In this document: one piece after another, positions 57,621 through 64,000 of the stretch
Position numbering within the stretch: position 1 is the first letter of the stretch
Layout of the letters: every line of letters begins with the position of its first letter
Source of the DNA: Gymnopus androsaceus JB14
Taxonomy: Eukaryota > Basidiomycota > Agaricomycetes > Agaricales > Omphalotaceae
Direction of reading: 5' to 3'
Assembly: GCA_009733575.1 (NCBI GenBank)
Contig: ML769413.1
Span: 200,466 to 264,465 of the forward strand
Length of the DNA: 64,000 nucleotides
Made by a program: the position numbers and the translations under genes
The notes under the pieces: generated by a model
Databases searched by the model: none
Seen by the model: the letters and a program-made list of their open reading frames with translations, nothing else
Told to the model about the DNA's origin: nothing

Positions 57621-60600
57621 GTAGAAAGATTGGTAGTAGTAGCTGTGGAGAGACAGAGCAGCTTATTCAAGTCAGAGGAATCAGAGAAGGTAGTTGAAGA
57701 AATAGCAGTACATGTGCAGGTGCTTGTAGATGCAGAGAAGTTGCCATTGGAATAGTTGAAAAGCCATGTCTGCAGAAGTGCTGTGAATTGCCATTCAGAA
57801 TGGGCAACATGCAAGTGGTGAGCATGGATAGTAGTGCTTGTTACCAGTGAGATAGCAATAGCAGTTGAGCTTGTAGAAGAGGCATTTGCGAGTTGCAGTC
57901 TGGAGTAAGCTGAATAACTAGACTACTATTTTTAGGCTCAATAGGCATTTGGTAGTGGCCAGTAGACATGGATTATGTTTGTTGGAGAATCAATGATAGC
58001 AGTCAGAGGAGATATCACTTGTGAATAGTGGTGGTAGTCACTGGACAATGAGCAACAGCAGTTACAGGTAATGTCACAGTTGCTTGAAGTGAGTTGAATA
58101 AATATATTGAAGTGAACAGAAGGAGCCAAACTAATATTTGGTGAGTCTAGCATGCAAGCAGAGAACCCAGGTAATAGTAGTAATTGCTTGTAAATTGGTG
58201 ATAGCAATTACAGGCAATGCAGTGGAGTTATTAGACAATTAGCTATAGCAGTTGCAAGTTGCAGTCTAGAGTGAGTTGAATGAATGATCAAGCAGAAAGA
58301 GTTGAAAGTGGCGTTTGACAGAGTTAATGTGCAAGGCATGAACATAGCTAGTTATAGAAGTTGAGTTGTAGGCTTGCAACATGAGTAGTATGTGCCAATA
58401 ACTTGGAACATAGGTGATCCATGTAGATAGCAGCAGTATTTTTAGGACAATAGCAGCTTCAACTTTGAAAGCTGTAGCATTGATATCAGTGAATGTGAGT
58501 CTGGTTTACATAGTAAATGGGCAGTAGCAGTTGCTGGGCAATTAGTAATATCAGTCTCAAGTCACTGTCTGTAGTGGTTGAATGGTTCAGTGCAAAGGTC
58601 ACAAAAATGTGGAATGGAACCAATAAGGGGGGCTGTAGATGTAGATTTAGATAGCAGTAGTAGTTGCCCAAGAATAGCGATAGTGTGTACAGCAGCAGTA
58701 GCATTGGAGAAGCAGTGATAACCATTACGGTAGTGATGGCCACTGCAAGTTGCAAACCAGAGTGAGTGGAAAGATCAGAAAAGTAGCTTAGAATAGGTAG
58801 ATCATGGGGAGTTAGAGTGAATGTTGGTTGCAGTGGTAGCTGTTTCCCATTGCCATCCAGAGTGAGTGAAAAGGTAGAAATAGCAGTTACCACAGTAGTA
58901 GCTACCACAAGACATTATGCTCAAATTTCAGACTCCACCTAGTTTGGAGGCTGACATGATGCATTATGCACCAAGTTGAGTATTCCACTGCCATTTTGGT
59001 GAGATTTGGTAAATTGTATTGCTGTTTTGCAGAATTTGAAGTCAATTGGTAGTCAAAACCATACAGTAATACTAGTTGCAGGAGTGTTAGGAGCATGCTA
59101 CAATTGAGTGGTGAAAGAGGTTCGCCAATGGAGGGTTGGCAATTGATAGTGAACAACACTTGGGATGATGGACTAGCGGTGGAGTTATCAACAACACCCT
59201 CGCTACATCACATAGCCAGATGAATAGAAAGATAGAGAAGTAGATCGTTGGTGGTGGAAGTTTTGATCAAAGGTTGGCAGGGTTGCATGGATATAACAAG
59301 GAGAAATGGCAGTTGTGAGTTGCCATCAGCCATTGGGTAGGTCAGCTGGGTAGGTCAGCGGGATCACAGGGAGTAGTTGCAAGAGTGACTATGCATGTGA
59401 CATTGGAATGCACTGAGTTGCCAGTAGTAGTTGGTCAAGCAAGAAAAAAACTCAGACAGTAGTATTGCAAGAGGCTGTGTAGCAGCAGCAATAGTAGTTG
59501 CATGAGAAGTTTCCATATGACAGCCAGAGAGGTACCTGTACAAAAGCTGGAAGGGATCAAAGTTAACTGTTTTGTTGAACAATACAGTTGACCAGGAGTA
59601 AGGTTTAATAATCAAAAGGAAAGAACTTAATGTGATGAGCATGTTTATATCCAAAGGAACAGAGAGTAGAGAAGTGAATTTAGAGTCTGAGTGGGAGCAG
59701 GAGCAAAAGGTAGCAGTGCCAGAGCTAATGGTAGCCCTGGTGCCTATGGTGGAAAGCATGCAAGCACCATAGCTGAGGTATGTCACTTCCAGTGATGAAC
59801 AAGGAAGGATGAGCTAACAGAGCAGAAATGGCATAGCCCAGGCCCAGAACAGAGCAGGAGTAGAAAAGGAATGAAAGAGAAGAGGGGCAAAGCAATGAGA
59901 TGCATGAGAATAGAGGAGAGTGCAGAATGTAGTGTAGCTTTAAAGAAAAGAGCTGGAGCTGAGAGACATTGAGTGTGTGCTTGACTTGGAAGCACTGGAC
60001 ACACACGTGATGATGGTATGTAGCAAGAGCAACAGTACCACATCACGTGTAATGTTCAAAGTCTATAGTTTGCCCAACTTAGCACTGAGCAAACTGACAA
60101 TACCATCTTGATGTCCTTTTGCAAATACAGCTGAAACCAGGTTCCAAGTTGCACCCAGAGATAACACAGTAAAAGTGCAACATAGAGGTATATCTTTGAA
60201 AGATGTCACATCTTAAATCTGGACACAAAGCCACAGTGCAGTTGGCTTTGTGTACAGATTTTTAGTGAGCTACTTGACATGTACAGTGGCAACAATGATT
60301 CAATGAACAGTACTGTGCAACCTGTCAGAAGTCAATATTCTGCTTGGCTCTGCAAGACAATAGATTGACAATAGGTGTGGAGTGCATGGGATGGTGATAC
60401 AAACAAGTGGAGACTACAAGAAAGTGTTCCACAATAGTAAAATTACCTTTGATATTCCAATACTTCCCTCCCATGTTGAAACCAGATCTTTCCTCAAAGT
60501 AAACTAAATACACAAAGATGATCTCATTCTCTGCCATTAATCAGAAGTGTTAAGGTGAGCATTCCAACGTCTGTACATGACTGAGGACCAATATGAGATC

Positions 60601-60658
60601 TGCCAATCGGAGTCATTGGATTCTAGATACTGTACAGTTTTGAATTTAAGTTCAGTAA

Positions 60659-60778
60659 CATCAGCAAAACCTGTATTTTCGCTGGAGGTCTCCAGAGGTC
60701 TCTGAAATAGGGTACCTTGCTCCAGAGATGTCCCAAATGAATGGGTTTTCTCCAGCAAAAATACGGGTTTTGCTGATG
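60659..60778. mobile_element. 120-bp MITE with CATCAGCAAAACC termini
   Basis: Left end CATCAGCAAAACCTGTATTT, right end AAATACGGGTTTTGCTGATG: inverted repeats of about 28 bp with two or three mismatches that continue through CGCTGGAG / CTCCAGC. It is flanked by AA on both sides. It shares the first 13 bases of its termini with the 2.46-kb element, so both probably use the same transposase, which is not in this window. Confidence 0.85.
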
Positions 60779-61149
60779 AATGTGTCACGTGTGGCACTGA
60801 ACTGGGGCATTTTTGATCTTTGTAACACATCACACTGGCCTCTGAACTTGTATTTTTTGGCACTTATGAGGTAAATTTTGTGGCTGGCAAAGCCAGCCAC
60901 TATAAATTGAATCTCGTAATGCCACCTGCTGGTGGCTGAACCATGAACTCAATGGGCTCAAGCTGTAATGCTAACATTGGCCAAACTTAGATTCAAAACT
61001 ATACAGTAGTTTTGTACATGACTCTTCATGGTAAAGGACCTAAAGGTAAGTCAAAGGAAGAACAAAGAAGCACCTAACAGAAGTGGACATCTCAAATGAC
61101 AGGGAGGTAGAGTAGATAAATTTCAAATAAAGACAGGACTCTATGATTC

Positions 61150-62953
61150 AGCAAGATCTAGAATCAAGTGAAGTAGCTCAAATATCTCCATAAAGTCCTC
61201 TTCAAAGTAGAGCAACTGTAGGACTACCCTCTGTAGTCAGAGGAGTCCATCCATCCCCTCAATTTTATCTGGAAAGGACCATGAAAGGATACTCATGCCC
61301 ACAGAAAGTGACAGGCCAGCAGTTAGACAGAAGCTCAATTGTTGAGCCGGTCTTAAAGGCTGACTGGGGACACACAAAATTTTAAATGGATGGTAATATT
61401 GTCTTAGGACATATTGCTTCCCAAAAAATTTTGGAGTATATAAGATAGGTCTAGCGATGATGAGAGCATATCAAAAGTGAGAGGTGTCCAGCTACCGGAC
61501 CATCACTTTCCGTGGCTACGAGTAGGTGTTAATTTCGAAGGGCCTTCTTCCATGTCAATGTCATTCAGGACACATGGCATAGAATCTGTAAGAAGCAATG
61601 AATGCCTGGCCCTTTCGGTGAAAAAATGCCTGGCCCACTCGGTGAAAGCTGATGCCCTGAGCACCTCATCCATATCAAATGAACACTCGTGCATCCGAAG
61701 TGACCTGACCCCGGGGAAAGAGGATAATAATGCAGTCAAGATCCGGGCAAGGCGTTCGCGGCTACGAGTCCGGAATCCAACGAGTATTAGAGACGATAAG
61801 ATGGTAGATGAGCGATGCTGGAAGCCGGTGACATCCGCAAGAAGAGTATCCGCAATTTGGAGATCGTAACGAAGAGTCAGCTCTTCGAGGTGAGGTGTGG
61901 TGAGGCAGTGTAAGAGGTTCACATAGTTGCCGCTGATCATATGAGCATATGATCGATTTCAATGAAGGTAAGGATATGGAAAGGTGTTTACTGAACAAAA
62001 TGAACGGGTCGAAGTCATACCCCAGATCAACTCTGAGGTGGACAAGATCTTTACATCGGCGTAGAATGTCCACATAGACATCGGGGTCAAAACACACATC
62101 GTCGATGATAGTGCTCGTGATCTTCAGCGAGGTGAGTTGTTCCACAGGTAGCACTAATCGTTTTAGCAAGGGAATGGCGTCTTTCTCGATGATTTCGAAT
62201 TGTCGTAGTTTGGGCACTTCCAAGAAAGTCTCGATTTGCTGAGGTACCTGAAGATAGGCCAGCTCCACATCCTGGGCATCTTTCCTGGGGGAAGATGACC
62301 AGATCTTGAGATACACCTCTTCCAATTGAGGAAGGGATGAGCGAGGTAGACTGAAAAGAGGAATGAAGAATGATATATGCCCCTCCAGATTAAGCAATCG
62401 GATTTTGTGGCTGAAACCCAAAATAGTCTCCATGAATTTGCTTGATAAAACAGGAGAAATACCGGATTGAGCATCGAAGTTGAGATACAGGTCCAAGGGC
62501 AGACCTTGTCTCCGATTAATCCACTCTTTAACCCACCCAAGCTCAGGTATGACTGGTGTCTGGTGCTTTTCCAGGGAAATGCATAATTTGGACCAGAGTC
62601 GGGGGGTAAGATGAGCAGCCTTTCTCCATGCCACGCACACAGCACAGAGAATGGACGTGTATTGAACAATACCATGCTTGTACATCGATATTCCCTCTTC
62701 AGGAAAACATACAATTTCGAAAATTTCGGAAAGAACTTTCCAGGGGGACTCTTCGAATAGGTGAAAGAACGTTTTTGAGTGAAGCAATCTCGAAAAGTTT
62801 CGCGTCTTTCTGACGCGTCAACTTGGAAATCTGACTTCCGAGATTCTCTACCTGACCCTCCGTGTCAGATATTCGAGTCCGAAGGAAGGAAATGTCGGCT
62901 GATTCCAGCCATATTGGCCCTTCGATACGGCGTTGAGAAAGATACTGTGCCAT
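61150..62953 (-). pseudogene. Coiled-coil F-box gene copy D, frameshifted, with an insertion and CpG-decayed tail
   Basis: Starts at ATG 62953 (MAQYLSQRRIEGPIW). Frame breaks at about 62745 (within the F-box, after RRVPLE) and about 61950 (after SLPSLKSI) compared with copies A and B. A stretch of about 200 bp unrelated to the family (roughly 61300-61500) splits the last exon region; beyond it the final 150 bp of the gene are still recognisable (CTCCATAAAGTCCTCTTC, GGAGTCCATCCATCCCCTCA). In that final part CpG sites of copies A-C appear as CpA or TpG. Non-functional. Confidence 0.88.
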
Positions 62954-64000
62954 TCGTGCAATTTGTGGTGGATAAGGACAAGAAGGAAGAATGGAAAGAT
63001 GGAAATAACGTTCTTAAGTAGAAAATTAAGAAACGCCCATAATGACTGACAATAATTGACATGACATGACATTGGCAGTGTGATCAACAAGCGCGTCGTT
63101 GATGCCTGTACTACAGGCTGTAGAGCACCTTGCCAGTAATGATAAGGCCGTTCAGGCTGTGCATCACTTCAGGGATCGAAGTGGTAATGACCCACCGGCG
63201 GACATAAAACAGGTCGATGTGTGTTGTCTAGAGCTTCTTCAGCGATACTTCTCACGAGAGCTTTATACTCTTGGACCCGTTGCCAACAAAGTTTGACTGG
63301 ATTTCGTCCGCGTGTCAGCCCTACGTGTACCTGGTCGCTATAACCAGCTAGCCACGATTACCACGAGCAGTCACCCACTCGCCTAGCCAGCCCTCCGACT
63401 CGCCGCCCTGGTAAGCATTGGCCATGTGATTGAAATTGTTACCTGCCCTGTAGAAGATATCGAACGCCTGCTTGCCCTACCGCGAAGTTTTACCTATGGA
63501 AGCTCCAGCAGGAAGGTCCGCCGCAGGCATCTACGCCCTGGTGGCCACTGGGAAGCGAGTTGTTTGAAACCGGAGTACTCGAAGTATGCTGTATGTGTTT
63601 TGGCTTTGTGATCCTTGAAGTGGTTCGTTGCATGAACTATCAGGAGGGTTAAAGGCTCAAAGCATTACAGAATTTAAAGAACAAGTTCAGAGGGAAGGTC
63701 GTTGTTCCCTTTTACTGCAGGGTAAATGGTGAGGTCCAAGTAGCCACAATTCTGGCGTCGGAAACACGAAAGATAATAGTCATGTCTGAGAAAACCAAGG
63801 GATGGTTGCAGGGATGGTTGCAGGGAGCTTTTGTCAAACGGAAGGCTTCACAATTCCAGAACTAAGCTTGTAATACACAATCGACGAATCATCTGAAGCG
63901 ACAGCAAGGTATATCGAAGGCGGGTCAGCCAATGCTGTGAACACGTCTTTTATCCTATAGAAAGATATTAGAAATCCTTTCTCGATATGAAAAATGGAAT
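62954..64000. other. No supported gene at the right end
   Basis: Short open frames at 63099-63296 and 63426-63611 show no domain. CpG content is normal here. A direct repeat GGGATGGTTGCA occurs at 63800-63825. A gene could extend beyond the window edge, but nothing supports it. Confidence 0.4.

Larger units (their letters stand above)
53500..61320. other. CpG-depleted, gene-empty, repeat-rich tract
   Basis: No gene can be supported over nearly 8 kb. CG dinucleotides are almost absent outside 54660-56860; I count only two between 57001 and 57600. The text is rich in TG and CA, as expected if methylated CpG sites have deaminated. Recurrent words (AGTGAGTTGAATGAA, GTAGCAGTTGCAAGTTGCA) point to old tandem or dispersed repeats. 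The open frames on the minus strand at 56697-57608 and 56816-57433 are translations of the minisatellite. The tail of F-box copy D falls inside this tract and shows the same CpG loss. Confidence 0.75.

Noticed and set aside
1..64000. CRISPR arrays, bacterial operons, ribosomal RNA or tRNA genes
   Set aside because: The sequence is eukaryotic with spliced genes. I saw no regular spacer arrays, rRNA sequence or convincing tRNA cloverleaf; a tRNA scan was not possible.

Overview
The window looks like a piece of the nuclear genome of a mushroom-forming basidiomycete (Agaricomycetes). The genes are split by many short introns of about 50-60 nt, proteins are typical of that group (large coiled-coil F-box families, small secreted proteins, serine beta-lactamase-like enzymes), and there is a KDZ-type DNA transposon carrying a TET/JBP dioxygenase gene. 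The species cannot be named from the sequence alone.

Layout. 1-1.5 kb holds decayed tandem repeats. 1.9-7.4 kb has two housekeeping genes in divergent orientation: cytochrome b5 (-) and a membrane-anchored FG-repeat nucleoporin (+). 8.2-29.7 kb is an F-box cluster built from duplicated and inverted cassettes, each pairing a coiled-coil F-box gene with a divergent F-box/propeller-like gene. One coiled-coil copy has been split by a 10.9-kb KDZ transposon (11722-22623) with 176-bp terminal inverted repeats and an 8-bp target duplication. The transposon carries five genes: an HMG-like/basic protein, an RNase H1-N-like protein, a small basic protein, a TET/JBP oxygenase and the KDZ transposase. 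A small secreted protein gene lies at 26.3 kb.

30.2-38.2 kb is a threefold segmental duplication of a bL31m - spacer - serine beta-lactamase unit; only the first beta-lactamase is intact. The third runs into the 3' end of a Nop13-like nucleolar RRM gene (38.1-39.7 kb), of which a partial extra copy lies at 43 kb. 41.2 kb has another small secreted protein. 45.0-48.1 kb has two tandem copies of a secreted beta-propeller gene. 50.0-53.1 kb holds a succinate-semialdehyde dehydrogenase and an unrecognised three-exon gene.

53.5-61.3 kb is gene-empty, repeat-rich and strikingly poor in CpG. It contains a GTAGCAG-type minisatellite, a 2.46-kb element interrupting that minisatellite, and a 120-bp MITE with the same termini. 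The tail of a fourth F-box copy (61.15-62.95 kb) lies inside the CpG-poor zone, and nearly every CpG that its paralogues keep is TpG or CpA there.

Themes: (1) recent mobile DNA that may manipulate 5-methylcytosine, in a genome showing strong CpG decay; (2) local duplication and gene fusion making chimeric gene ends; (3) single-base frame breaks in genes expected to be functional, so some apparent pseudogenes may be assembly errors. All splice sites here were chosen by eye from GT/AG signals and frame continuity.
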